Assembly (NCBI GenBank): GCA_963691655.1 | Contig: OY829326.1 | Location: 145,904,998 to 145,968,997, forward strand | Direction: 5' to 3' | Length of the DNA: 64,000 bases | Source: Toxonevra muliebris | Lineage: Eukaryota; Arthropoda; Insecta; Diptera; Pallopteridae | In this document: one piece after another, positions 1-11,601 of the stretch | Layout of the letters: the number at the start of each line of letters is the position of its first letter | Numbering within the stretch: position 1 is the stretch's first letter | Position numbers and translations under genes: made by a program | The notes under the pieces: generated by a model | The model's database searches: none | What the model was told of the DNA's origin: nothing | What the model saw: the letters and a program-made list of their open reading frames with translations, nothing else

Positions 1-2451
1 TCCCCAAAAATGTTTTTGGAGACAATAATCTATAAAAATTAAAAAATCACAAAGGCGAAATCTTGAATTGATATTGAATGTCTTATTTCTGCGCTAATTA
101 AATTCAATTTCAATTAAATTTTAATACAATTTAAAAAAAAAAATATACTATCTCTAACTAATCTAACTTTAACAATTCTAGACTGTTGGTTTATAAAACT
201 CAAACTTTAAAAAATAAACAAAAACGTATTTGAGAATGTTTGTTGCCAATTTTGAATAAGCACTTTTGTAGTATTTTAATTCAATTTCATATATTTATTT
301 ACAAATTTGAACAAGACAAGTCTTTATCTAATTATTATTATTCATTTCGTTTTACTTGATTATTTTTTTTTATTTATATTATTGTTGTAATTAAAGTACT
401 AAGTATTTATTGAAAATAAACTCAAAAATAAAAAAAAAAATGCAATTAAATTTTGTTAAATTGTAATTATACACTATAGTAGTTTTAAAAATAAAATAAA
501 AAACAAAAAGTATTGTACTTTACAACACCCTTATGATAATGATAGCAATAAAGATATTCTTTTATTTAAAAATGCATCATCACTTTATTTGAATGAAGTT
601 TTTGTCCAGTCGTAAGGATTTCAACTATATAATAATTGTGTAGTCTAGTTTGTTATTTGAAATGAAGTGTGAAAAGTCGCCATGAATATCGTGGCTCATC
701 GCGAATTATTTACATTTAAAAAATGAGACAATAAACCAAGGTTTAAATGTTGGTAGCGAGTGAAGTCATTTAACGTTTATTTTGTGTAAAGTTTTTGTTT
801 AAAATCAAAGACAACTATAAAAAATTTGTAACACAATATTAGTAGTTGTTCAGTTTCCTATCAACATTTTATTATAGGGTGACGTCATGACGCGGAAAAA
901 CAATTTGTAAAGAAACTGGTCGGTGCAATTAATACCGGCCTTCGAAATTAAAAATTTCTTAAAGAAAATTTCCTATATACCATATGTACATATTTTTTGA
1001 ATTTTTCTATCACGTCAGAATTTTAGAAATTTTAACACAAAAGTTCAAAAAATTCATTTTCTATAGACAGGAATGGAAAATGATCGGTACTTTATGTCGA
1101 AGGATAGATGACCGAAGTTCGTGGGTTATTTTTTACTTATATTTCTAGGATATTTTTGGATGTCCAAGGCATTTCGAAGTGGATATCAGGTTATGAATCG
1201 ATTTTTTTTTAAATTATAATAAATAATTAATTATTTCTTTGGCTCCAGTTTTTTGTGTATATTGAATTTCTGAGTTTTGAATACAATTGAATCGGACATT
1301 TTAAAAAAGGCTCATTTCTGAAAAATTTTATTATAACTCGGTTCCAAAAATATTTTAAATTTTAAATTTGGGTCACTACATAATGGAATATGTACGTCCA
1401 AGATAATTCTATCAGAAAATAATGTAATAATCTTCAGTACCTTATTCAGTTTTTTGGTTCTGCTAAAAAATTCGAATTTTTCGAAATGAGCCTTTTTTGA
1501 ATGGACAAAATTGTAATTTTTGCAATCTTGAGATTCTGACGGGAGAGAAAAATTCTTTTATCAAATTCAAATAATAAATCATAAAGAAATTACAGACAAA
1601 CCTGGTTTGTTGGTCCAAACGAGCACCATATCGATCGAAAATAAATGCTAACATATCCTGCCATTCATGCATTGGATGAAATAATCAAATAAAACAAGCG
1701 AAGATCTGCCCAGAACTTAGCATCATAAAGGAACTCGGGTACAGTTGCATAAATTAAATTAAAACTTTTACAAGGTAGGGTTTTTACAGTTTTCATTTAA
1801 ATTTTTAAGCTTAGAAGAAACTTTTAATAAATATTTACCAAGCGTTTGTTGGTACAGCAATAATGGGACTTTATCATTTTTAGTAAAGTATCAAAATTCA
1901 TTGTAAGCGTCTCGATGAAGAAGAAACTTAGAAACTTCGAGATCTCCTCGAATAGAGTAAGAAAACTATTTTTGGCTATGTGACTGACTGAATTATATTC
2001 ATGTTTTGGAAAATAATTTGATTTCACCAGTGTTTCATCTAAATATCTAATATTCTAACAAGACGATGATCAAAATTGTCCAACTTCAAGTCGTAGTTTG
2101 ATTTCTGCGCAAATTTAGATGGAGATTTTTAACAGGGTATTATGGATTTTGATGCTAGCTGGCTTTAGGTCCTGCCATACAGATGCTTTCATTATAAAGT
2201 TCGTGCAACATTGGGTCGTATATGAGGAACATTTGCTTATTCTGAGGCACTTAAATTTTAAAAATCTTTCAAGGATCCTTAGACCTAATATGCATTTCAT
2301 TTTCAAAATAATCACTGTGTTTTGGAAATTAAATGAGGTATAGTTTGCATAGTTTACTTAACCGGATTGGAAAGGAAAAGTAGAGGCATTTTGCCAATTA
2401 GTAAAATATAAATGACAAATTAAATAAAAATTTGTAAATTCATTCACTCAC
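1..2451 (-). other. Setd3 intron, no exon recognised
   Basis: AT-rich sequence lying 3' of the Setd3 first coding exon on the minus strand. It starts with a good donor (GTGAGT read from 2451 downward). I looked for the next SETD3 segment (the Trp-Ala-Val stretch of the SET domain and the rest) and found none, so the remaining exons probably lie beyond the left edge. A coding-looking patch near 1610-1750 (minus) is discussed as a finding. Confidence 0.5.
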
Positions 2452-3242
2452 CGATATAAATCGTAACTGAATTGCTCTTTGAAGAAAAGACCCAGCGGCG
2501 TTATTTTATCTGTCCTCGGCGCCTGCTGCGTACAATTGTAAATGAATGCATACTGACGTGCAATCGCCTTGCATTGACGTAGTGCTTGCGATAGGGCATT
2601 CGAGCCACGCAGCATTTCCATCTCAGCAACAGAAAAATATAGTACCGTGAAATATTTTTCAGGCAGTAAATCAATATAAGACTTCCAGAAACTATTGGGC
2701 TTTAGTGCCTCCAACATTAAAGCATAGGCCAATTTCAAATTGGTCATTGAACCGAATTGTGCTTGATTGAAATCTTTATCGAGATTTTCTTCGGAGAGTA
2801 TTAATTTGCGTGGTATGGTGAAAAGTTGTTCGTCCTTTGAAATATCACGCGTTGCCTCCAGACCAAGATCAAAGCCGGGAAATTGTGCAATTTGTAAACC
2901 ATCGTAGCATATACCGTTCTCCTTTGACCAATCATAGAAGGCATCGATATTGGCGAGACGTGCCTCGGCAGTGGCAGGCGCTGTGGGGCGTCGCAGTGGT
3001 GCTTCCAGAGTAACCACTCGTTGGAGTAATGCTTGCGTCTCAACATATTGTTGCCATTCTTCTTTGGGATTGTTGGGTTGTTTAAAGCCGATTTCCAGCA
3101 AGTTTGTAATTAAACCACTCAATTCATTACGCTTTTGTAATGAAAGCATGGGTCGTTTGGGAAACTGATGCTGGTTTTCGGCTGCTCCATTGATTTTACT
3201 GTTATTGTTTTTGTGTTTCGGCTGCTTTTGACGCTTATTCAT
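2452..3242 (-). CDS. Setd3: Actin-histidine N-methyltransferase SETD3, 5' exon (partial)
   Basis: First coding exon, 263 codons plus two bases. SETD3 enzymes use S-adenosylmethionine to methylate a histidine of actin in the cytoplasm. After a basic Lys/Gln/Asn-rich leader comes the N-terminal half of the split SET domain. It shows the GLEATRDI motif followed by FTIPRKLILSEENL, then NSFWKSYIDLLPEKY, then ARQYAFIYN, ending in FSYDLYR. All of these align, from memory, with the same order in vertebrate SETD3, where FTYEDYR precedes a Trp. The start is the ATG at 3242; an in-frame GTG nine bases upstream is not a likely start. The exon ends in a split Arg codon (CG) before GTGAGT. The post-SET and Rubisco-LSMT substrate-binding parts are outside the window. 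The family call is secure; the gene is cut by the window edge or by a long intron. Confidence 0.9.
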
Positions 3243-4280
3243 TTTGTACACACGTTTTTCAACTTACACTTTCCTGCACCGAAATTTCAACAGTAGTTTT
3301 TACTATTTTTGTTAATTAAAACAAACAACAAAATGCAACAATTTTCAAGAGGCAACGAAAACACCTGAAATGGTAATGCACGTGTGGGCAAGTTTCTGCC
3401 ATGCAAAAAACGTCACAGAGAGTAAGGTATTCACAATAGAATCGCGCACTTGGGATGTCAACAGTTAACCCATAGAGGCATGCGAAATATTTCGAGTTCT
3501 GGATTAATTTAACTAGTACTACTGCGATTATACATACATATTCGGTTTACTGGCAGAATATATGTAGTACTTCTATATTGGCAGTACACACAAGGTACAT
3601 TCCCCAACATTAGAGTGAGAAAACTGATAAACGAATGTACCCGAAATGACTTTTACCGGACTCAGGAGCGGTGTCAAACATGTCAAATAATTTTTTTTCC
3701 TTCTTTTAGAGTTTAGTTTATGTGAAAATTGTTTTGAATCTGTTTTGCTAAATTCAATAAAATTGTTTTGAATTTAATAAATTAAAAGAGAAAAAGGTCC
3801 GAAAGTGCTTTTTCTTGTTTAAAACAAAAACAAAGTTAATTAATTTATTTTGCATATGGAAATATGTTCATAACTGCGATAAAAAATGATTAAATGCGAC
3901 AAAAATGGGCAGCAATTTGTGACTTACAAAGCAAAAAAATGTAAAGGAATATTTTTATTTGCTCAGCGCTCTTCACCTCTGAGGACTATTAACAAATAGA
4001 AGCAAATGCAGAATTCTGGACTGCGCTACGTAATCGTGTTTTCGCCAAGCAGCTGCTCAAGAACCGATCCTTGGACCAATTTCCAATCAATAAAAGTTGT
4101 TAAGGCTGAGCTGTTATTGTGAACTACCACTTCAAATTAACAACTCTCTCCTTTTCTCACTCTCTCGCACACGAACAGCTGTTTGGAGTATGTCAAAAAT
4201 TTTGTTTATTGTTTGGGAAATTTCAAGTGATACGGGGAATTATATACACAATTTTAAATTTATTATAATTTATTTTAAAA
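3243..4280. other. Intergenic, divergent promoters of Setd3 and GT31 gene
   Basis: This 1-kb gap separates the divergently transcribed Setd3 and galactosyltransferase genes, so it should hold both promoters. Most of it is AT-rich. A short stretch at about 3999-4100 (+) is open, richer in GC and reads like protein (AEFWTALRNRVF, then AKQLLKNRSL), ending at a TAA. I could not assign it. It may be a relic of an unrelated coding sequence. Confidence 0.5.
4174..4183 (+). promoter_or_regulatory. E-box core promoter motif (Ohler motif 5 type)
   Basis: AACAGCTGTT sits about 100 bases upstream of the galactosyltransferase ATG, after a CT-rich tract. It matches the AWCAGCTGWT motif known from fly TATA-less core promoters. 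A near copy lies upstream of COA6. Its role here is inferred from position only. Confidence 0.4.
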
Positions 4281-5525
4281 ATGCGCTTGCGTGGACGCAT
4301 TGCATATAAACTTCTTTCAATACTATTAGCGTGCGGAATTATTTTAATAATTTGCATCAATTACTTTACGAAGCCTATGAAGAGTGATGAATTTCTGACG
4401 CAACTAGCAGTGGAAGTAGAAAATGACGATGAGCCACCTCAAGAACTGGAAGTACCACTACAAAAAACATTAAATTTGAGTAATTTATTAAACATGACGA
4501 ATTTCCAATACGCATTGGCAAATGATTTATGCCGCGAATATGATAAGGAACTATTAGGTGAGTTTTGTTTACCTTCTGGGATGCTTTAATTATATCTTAT
4601 ATGCACCACTTTATTCACAGCCATTTTAATTGTCACATCGTATGTGGGTCATGATGAGTTACGCGCTGCACATCGACAAGCCATCTCACAACTGAAATTA
4701 GCTGAAATGGGTTTCCAGCGTATATTTTTACTTGGCGAAATACCCACAGCAGAACGTTTCATCAACCAAAAACAACTGGAGAGTGAACAGCAGCGTTTTG
4801 GTGATTTGCTGCAAGGAAACTTTTTTGAAGCCTATCGCAACTTAAGCTACAAACATGTTATGGGTTTACGTTGGGCCGCCAACGAATGTGCACGTGCAAA
4901 ATTCATTGTAAAGCTCGATGATGACATCGTATATGATGTTTTTCAGCTTCGAAGATATTTAGAAGCGTTGGAAGTAAAACAGGCCAAGCTTGCATCATCA
5001 TCCTCACTACTTGCTGGTTTTATTTTGGAGTCCATGCCAGCTATACGTATCAAGGCTAATAAACATTACGTTTCGCCGCAAGAGTATGCTGCGATAACAT
5101 ATCCTCCCTACCTCTCAGGCTGGTTATACATAACCAATCCACCGACTGCACTACGCCTGGTGCAAGAAGCACAACGCGCACCTTTTTTTTGGATCGATGA
5201 CACTTGGGTTACGGGCGTGCTTCGCGCAAGGCTGAAAGTTCCAATGCAACGCTTAAATTCATGGTACTCAGCAAATGCAGAATTTCTTGATTGCTGTGTG
5301 CGTGACTTGAAACAATCCAGCTACGAGTGTGAATATTTTGTGGGACCGAACGGTAGTGATTCTAAGCTAATAGTGGAATTTCTGCACAATGTGGAGAAAT
5401 GTTATTTTGATGAATGCACGAAACGAGCACCAGAAAAATCCCTTAAACAAACGTGTGTAGCAAGTGTCAAGCATTTGGTGCCAGAACACGGGGATGCACT
5501 AGTCCGGCAGGTCAAATTACGGTGA
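4281..5525 (+). CDS. Beta-1,3-galactosyltransferase-like type II membrane protein (GT31), 2 exons
   Basis: Exon 1 is 4281-4557 and exon 2 is 4621-5525. The donor is GTGAGT, the acceptor TTCACAG, and the split Ala codon joins ELL to AILIVTSYVGH. The product is 393 aa. Residues about 9-28 form a single hydrophobic anchor after a short basic N-terminus, as in Golgi type II glycosyltransferases. The GT31 domain follows: RIFLLGE, the GLRWAANEC helix, the metal/UDP-sugar binding DDD at residues 192-194, PPYLSGWLYI, and the acidic IDDTWVTG at 284-291 that corresponds to the EDV(Y)xG motif. GT31 enzymes transfer Gal or GlcNAc in beta-1,3 linkage to glycans in the Golgi; the acceptor cannot be read from sequence. 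It resembles the Drosophila brainiac/CG3038-type family, with CG3038 favoured by the neighbouring genes. The C-terminal 70 residues are Cys- and Lys-rich. Confidence 0.88.
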
Positions 5526-5743
5526 TGGCTTTCTCTTTACATATTTTATTTTTGCTGATGCCGTCCATTCATATTTTCGAGTATAAATCTTATCAAGTTA
5601 ATTAAGTTTGTAAAGCTACAGCTAGTACTAAGCACTGTGATTACTAACATTTTAAAACTTTTTTTACAACCTTTTAATAATTTAAGTTGCAATTTTATCT
5701 TTGAATTAATAAGACAGACTAATTTAAACATGTGCAGAAGAAA

Positions 5744-5749
5744 AATAAA
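5744..5749 (+). terminator. Polyadenylation signal of the GT31 gene
   Basis: AATAAA about 220 bases after the stop codon in an AT-rich 3' region. This is the first canonical signal downstream of the coding region. Confidence 0.5.
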
Positions 5750-5927
5750 GACTTTAATAAAATATAAATTGTATTCAATTACTTATAATTTTTCAGGAAA
5801 TTGTTAAATATTTTTTTGAATATAAAGAACGTTTTTCTTTTACTAAGTACTTTCAGCAATTTTCTCATTTTCCCCGCATACGCAATTCTGACGTACTTAC
5901 CTTTTTTTCGTTCTCTCTTTTGAACAT

Positions 5928-5937
5928 CACAGCTGTT
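5928..5937 (+). promoter_or_regulatory. E-box-like core promoter motif upstream of COA6
   Basis: CACAGCTGTT lies about 95 bases before the COA6 ATG, at nearly the same distance as the matching motif before the galactosyltransferase. The match to AWCAGCTGWT lacks the first base. The functional role is inferred. Confidence 0.35.
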
Positions 5938-6031
5938 TTTGACAATTTCATTGTTTAGGTTATGTCACGACGCAAACGGTTAACAATTTTTAACTTTGTA
6001 TAATAAATTCGCATTTAATAAAAACACAAGA

Positions 6032-6301
6032 ATGAGTTTTCCCACCAAAGAAGAACGCACCAAGTGCTGGTCAGCACGTGATGTCTATTGGGAATGCCTT
6101 AACGAAAATGCACCCAAACACAGTTCAACTAGCGGCGAAAGTGTACCCTCAGCCTGTGTGCAGCTGCGTAAGGTATTTGAGGAGTCCTGCCCACGACAAT
6201 GGGTGAAGCATTTCGATCGCAAACGCACCTATGAACAATTCAAAGAAAAGATCGAAAAAGGGTACGATCCAGTCGAGAAAGGCAAACAACCAGCAGCATA
6301 A
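6032..6301 (+). CDS. COA6: Cytochrome c oxidase assembly factor 6 homologue
   Basis: Single-exon gene of 89 aa, close to the size of human COA6. COA6 is a small soluble protein of the mitochondrial intermembrane space that helps deliver copper to COX2 during assembly of complex IV. The twin-cysteine helices are intact: CWSARDVYWEC is CX9C and CVQLRKVFEESC is CX10C, the unequal spacing known for COA6. The downstream PRQWVKHFDRKR and KEKIEKGYDP segments also fit the family. The start is the ATG at 6032; the frame stays open upstream but without an ATG. The gene is convergent with NAA38, and the two stop codons are only about 120 bases apart, so their 3' ends probably abut or overlap. Confidence 0.93.
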   Translation: MSFPTKEERTKCWSARDVYWECLNENAPKHSSTSGESVPSACVQLRKVFEESCPRQWVKHFDRKRTYEQFKEKIEKGYDPVEKGKQPAA

Positions 6302-6419
6302 AATAATACAGTAGAAAACTTGCAAATTGTATAAAAAAAAAAATAGTTATTTTAATTGTTAAAAATAAATATAAAATATTATTACAACTAAAAAAAAGAC
6401 ACACAAGTATTTTATTAAT

Positions 6420-6958
6420 TTATAATTGCGCTTCTAGCGCCGATTGCACTTCCGCCGGTCTCTCCTGCTTCTCATCAAACAAATCATCTGTGGGCATATC
6501 TACAGCTATAGATACAATGTGTTTGCCCGGTATCATTACATTGCCAAGTATACGAGCATCTTTACCTTCCTCCAGATATTCGGCACACATGGAAAGGACA
6601 ACATTGGCATCTTTATCGGTGCAATTAAAGTAACCAACTAGCACACGTCCATCTGTGATGACAACGCGAAATGTTTTTCCAAGCCATTTGTGTAAATTTT
6701 TACGACCTTCGGTTAATTCTTCTTTAACTGCAACTTTGGCAACTCTTTGAATGGGCATCTGTATATCAGTGGCATTACTTATGTCTGTATTAGTTCTGTT
6801 GGTTTCTTCATTTTCCGTGGTAGCCTGCGGCGCTGGTGGAGCAGTAGCGATATTCTGTAGGCAAGTGTGCATATTGAAACTTGTTCATATTATAAATATT
6901 CTAAATGAATACTTACATCAAGATTTTGTACGTTATCATTTGAACTGTGATCACTCAT
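6420..6958 (-). CDS. NAA38: N-alpha-acetyltransferase 38, NatC auxiliary subunit (LSMD1), 2 exons
   Basis: Exon 1 is 6958-6917 (14 codons, MSDHSSNDNVQNLD) and exon 2 is 6854-6420. The 62-bp intron has donor GTAAGT and acceptor CCTACAG and falls at phase 0. The product is 158 aa. After an acidic, Thr/Asn-rich N-terminus comes a single Sm/LSM fold: LHKWLGKTFRVVITDGRVLVGYF (Sm1) and, near the end, ILGNVMIPGKHIVSI (Sm2). NAA38 is the small LSM-like subunit of the NatC complex (with NAA30 and NAA35), which acetylates N-termini starting with Met followed by a hydrophobic residue. The long region between Sm1 and Sm2 and the C-terminal tail fit NAA38 rather than a spliceosomal Sm protein. The Drosophila counterpart is probably CG31950. 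Confidence 0.9.
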
Positions 6959-7990
6959 AATTATTTCTTTTAATATTATTTTATTTAATTATTTGCAATT
7001 TTACTATATTTTTCCAATTCAACGAGATACCAGTCGGCAGCAGCAAAAAATCTCTTAACGAAGAAGGAGGAATAATAACAAAACACAAAATGAAAGAACG
7101 ACATTTATCATATATACCGTTGTACTTAGTGGTGTGTAAAATCGATACTACTTGATACTTTTTCATCAAGTATCTGATACTTTTTTCGAAATTGGATTAT
7201 ATTCAAAAATCTTTAAAAACGTTTACGACCTCGTATTTATTATTACCCATCAAATTTGAAATTTTGACGAACATTTGGGGTGGAAATTCTAAACAATTAT
7301 ACTATTAATAAAATTATCTTCAGCAATCTGAGGAATGCGATAAAATTAACCCGAATCAATTGGCTTGGCAAATCCAACCGAAATTTTTTTTTTTTTTTGA
7401 AATATTGTCTTATCCTAAATAGGGGTTATCTACAGTTTTAATGAAAATAAATTAGAGTCCGACCGATTAGACCTATTTTGGCCTAACCGATACCGATGGC
7501 GATGATCGGCTATCGGAAAATTTTGTCATTGATTTTATGATTTTATCATGTGCAATGGATTATTCCAACTCGGTATAGCTTTTCTCAATTTCTTACATTC
7601 TCCACAATGAGTTTGTACGTTTTCACCTACAATTTTTATTCGTTTGCTCGATGTTCAGTACTCGAAGGCATGATTTACCTACATCACTAGTATCAGACGA
7701 AGAGGAAATTTTAAATTTAGGTAGTTGTTTTGATAATTGTGATAATTTTATAAACTTTTCGTTTTACTCCCATTTCATTCGCTTTTTGTTTTGCATCTAA
7801 TAAATAACTGATTTTGAAAGCTATGCAGTGATTTCCTATTGGGAATATAAGATAATGCGCTATCACTCAGTTTGGATGCGCGGTATCTCTTCAATGATTT
7901 GACAATATTTGAGTGCTATTAATTTCTATTGTTATTATTCTTCAGAATATTGAATAAAGTGGAATAAATAAAGTTTCTTTCATCTGCTAA
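6959..7990. other. Divergent intergenic region of NAA38 and cinnamon
   Basis: Promoter-containing gap between divergent genes. At 7138-7190 are several GATACT-type repeats, including an ATCGATA half of a DRE-like site. At 7455-7525 there is a small palindromic cluster of CCGATA/TATCGG motifs that looks like a transposon-end relic. Nothing coding was recognised. Confidence 0.4.
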
Positions 7991-10900
7991 ATGAAAATGA
8001 GTGACATCACATTTGCTGTGCTGACAAGTAAGTTCAAGTTCTAATTACTACAAATTTACAATAACAATCTGTTGCATATTTCATAGTCAGCGACACATGT
8101 TCTCAAGATCCCACTAAAGATAAAAGCGGACCACGATTGGTTCAATTAATACGTGATGCGTTTCTAAATGCGCATGTTATAATAGAAATATTACCAGATG
8201 ATGCTGGCAAAATAAGCGCCAAGTTACGTATACTGGCAAATCAAAGCGATCCCAAAGTTGCAGCTATAATAACAACAGGTGGCACCGGCTTTGCACCGCG
8301 TGATGTCACTCCAGAAGCAACAAAATCTTTGCTAGACAAAGAATGCCCACAGCTAGCAATGTACATAGCGCAGGCGTCACTACAGAAGACGAAATTTGCT
8401 GCATTAACGCGAGGCCTTTGTGGGATTGCAAAAAGTACGCTAATTATGAATTTCCCAGGCAGTGAAAAAGCTGTCGTGGAATGTTTTGATGTTGTACGTG
8501 ATTTGTTGCCACATGCGCTACAATTAATTGGTAATGAGTTGGCACTGGTCAGGCAAGTGCATTCAGAGCTTCAAAGTGCTGGCGGCGCTAAATCAACCAT
8601 AGCTGCAATGCCCGATCATGTTTGCCCTCACAAGACCGGTAAAAGTGATGGCATTGATCGTAATTCACCATTTCCAATGATTGCTGTAACAGAAGCATTG
8701 GAAATAATATTTAAAAAGATGCAGCCCCAACGTGCACTTGCCGAGCTGCTTGCAGAGTTTGTAGCACCTGTCGACATTCCACCATTTCGTGCATCGATCA
8801 AAGACGGCTATGCTATGAAGTCCAGTGGATTTTCGGGGACTAAAAAGGTGTTAGGTTACATATCAGCAGGAGATGAAGTAAATTCAACGGTTATTGGGTT
8901 AATGTACCCTAATCAAATGAAAAAGTAATATCTAATGCTTTTTTTTTTTTTTTGTGTTTCTTCAGATTAATATGCATGATCTGCAGGAGGACGAGTGTTT
9001 CAAAATTAATACTGGCGCTCCATTGCCCCATCACGCCGATTGTGTGGTACAAATCGAAGATACATCATTGTTGAAAACCAACAAAAATGGCCAAGAAGAT
9101 TTAGTAGAAATACTAGTGGAGCCAAAAGCTAATTTGGATATACGGTAGGATTGCAAACATTCGGTTTTGTTTCGCGATTTTATGGTGATTACGTGCGTTA
9201 CTGTTTTTAATTTGGTTCAGATCAGGGTCAGTTTAGATATTCCATCAAAATCTCCATGCAATTTCCATATAAAGAATTTGAATTCATTGTCTTGAATATG
9301 TATTTCCAAAATGAATGTAAAAAAGTTATGAAAACTTGAAACTTTTTTGAAAATTGCCTTTAGTTGCGCTATCTAAGCATTTTAACATTGATATTAAAAC
9401 TTTCTAATATTTTTTTCAGCCCCATTGGTACTGATCTACGTAAAGGCACCCCTCTCTTTCCATCCATCGATCATTCCGCAGTTGTTGTTAAGTCTATACT
9501 AGCATCTGTGGGTAAATCTTTTATAGCAAATGTCGCGCACGAAAAACCAAGAATTGCTATAATATCAACTGGCAGTGAATTATTAGCGCCTCAAGAAGCT
9601 GAAGTCGTCGGAAAGATTTACGACTCCAATACTACAATGCTGGAAGAGTTATTGGAGTACTTTGGCTTTAAATGTGCACATAAATTGGTGCTGAGCGATG
9701 AGTAAGTGGTTTAAAATATACAACAATCATTTACTTACTGCAATAATTTAATAATTTCAGCTTTGAAACTGTCAAATTAAAAATTGCAGAGCTGTATCAA
9801 ACTGTCGATTTTGTCATTTGTAGCGGTGGCGTATCCATGGGAGATAAAGATTATATTAAGCCTGTATTGACAGAGCTAGGGTTCACATTAAACTTCGGAC
9901 GGGTTAACATGAAGCCAGGGTAAGTTTCAGTTAGAATTGCTGTGCATGTTTATATTTATCTTAACTTCTAAACTCTACTTCTACAGAAAACCTATGACAT
10001 TTGCTTCGCGTGGTGACAAATATTTCTTTGGTTTGCCTGGCAATCCGGTATCCGCTTTTGTAACCTTTCATCTATTTGCATTGCCCGCAATACGTTGGGC
10101 TTCCGGTTGGGCACGTACAAAATGTGAATTAGCGCAACTACAAGTTACTGTAATGATTAATGATTCTTCTTCGTTAAGTTTATGTTTTTATTAATTTTTT
10201 CTTCTTTCTGTCTTTCAGTTAAAAAACCATAGCATTGTATTAGATCCACGTCCTGAATATGTACGAGCTACAATCACCAGTAAAAATGGGCGTTTATATG
10301 CTTCCGTTAATGGCAATCAGGTTAGACTTATATACATACAGTTGCAATCAAAAATAAGTAAGAGTGTAAGCCATTTTTATTCGATAGTGTTTTTTGTTTT
10401 TGCGAATTTTTATTATTTTCAACTCGCAACTAGTATCGTTTAAGGGGACGAATCAATGATTCACACACAAAGAAATGAAAAAAAGAGTCCTTTTAATACC
10501 ACGAAATTACAAGATAAAGTTTATAGATAACCTTAGTAGCGACGCGGAAACTTCAGCAAGCGTAAAAAGTAGGAGAAAAATGCATCAACAATTGGACGCT
10601 TAAATGTAAACAAAAACACACTAGGAATCAACCAGCCAAAGATCAAAATGGAGTATTACTCACGAGGAGAGATGCACAAACTGTTATATGAAGGGAGCCC
10701 ATTCGTGAAATAACCAATTCCACAAATATCAGATTAAATAATAACTCATTCGAGAGAATGTAGTCCAATCCACCGAGGATCTCAGCCTAATATTGACGAG
10801 ATCATGAAGACAATAAAAAAGTTGAAGCTGAATTAAGCAGCAGGAGATGATCCTCAATCAGAAATACTACCAGCTAACACCCAAATATCAGGCGTGTATC

Positions 10901-11601
10901 AGCAAGATGGGTTTCTCGGATTTGAACTGATTCTTCAAAAATTGTCACAGTTGCTGAAGCTTGGTTCTTCAAGTACGACCCAGTAATCAAATAACAGTCG
11001 ATGGTATGGAACCCAGGTGCTAATCTACCCATTAAGCAACAAAAGCCAGGGGCAAAAGTAATGATGTCACTTAATTTCAGAGAAAAAATGGTAGCCGTTA
11101 TTCTTCTGAAAACTGGACAGACGGCAACTGCTAAATGGTGTACTGAAATCTGCTTACTACATCACGATAAGAAGTTCATCCAGATTTAGAGGAAAGGTTT
11201 TCGGCAATAATAAGGAGATAATTAACGCAACTAATGTCAAAGTTGCAAACCTAAAAAGCTGATTAATGACAATTATGTCGAAAATTAAAAACGATCGAAA
11301 TTAAAATTGTTTTTGATTTTTCTCTTGTTACTCCTTCCGTATATATTAAAATATATGAGATATCCGCATATTTTTCTGACTAATATAAATGTGTTTACTT
11401 ATTTTTGATTAATAATGAACAATTGTTACTATTATTAAAACACTTAATTTTTCACAGATGAGCAGTCGCCTGCAAAGCATTATTGGTGCTGATGTACTCG
11501 TGCATCTACCGGGACGCACAGAAAATAAAACAACAGCGATTGCTGGTGATAATTTCAGTGCTTTCATATTGCGTTATGATTTCATATCAAATTATGAATA
11601 A
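7991..11601 (+). CDS. cin: Molybdenum cofactor synthesis protein cinnamon (gephyrin homologue), 8 exons
   Basis: Exons are 7991-8027, 8087-8877, 8966-9144, 9420-9701, 9761-9919, 9987-10149, 10219-10320 and 11458-11601. All introns are GT-AG and phases agree throughout, giving 618 aa against about 600 in Drosophila. The N-terminal MogA-like domain begins with FAVLTISDTC and has the MPT-binding [14 protein letters not shown] at residues 77-90; it adenylates molybdopterin. The MoeA-like part follows and inserts molybdenum: [44 protein letters not shown], the second MoCF domain with [21 protein letters not shown] and [11 protein letters not shown], and a C-terminal domain IV with [10 protein letters not shown] and MSSRLQS. 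The product is needed for xanthine oxidase, aldehyde oxidase and sulfite oxidase. Intron 7 (1,137 bp) carries a decayed LINE. Motifs are intact, so the gene looks functional. Confidence 0.95.
10640..10940 (+). mobile_element. Non-LTR retrotransposon remnant inside cin intron 7
   Basis: Broken reading frames on the plus strand give [18 protein letters not shown] followed, after a stop, by [14 protein letters not shown]. This is the linker that precedes the reverse transcriptase in RTE-like LINEs, where the usual form is AIKKLKNNKAPGEDG. Several stops and frame changes show it is dead. Surrounding intron sequence to about 11,260 may belong to the same insertion. Confidence 0.55.

Noticed and set aside
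3249..3251. GTG as an upstream start of Setd3
   Set aside because: Eukaryotic initiation at GTG is unlikely when an in-frame ATG follows three codons later at 3242.
5996..6031. N-terminal extension of COA6 to 5996
   Set aside because: The apparent start is TTG and lies in the 5'UTR. The ATG at 6032 gives a product of the family's usual length.
11001..11189. 62-aa ORF after the LINE relic in cin intron 7
   Set aside because: It lies in the intron, has no recognisable domain, and the neighbouring frames are LINE debris with stops. It is not a gene.
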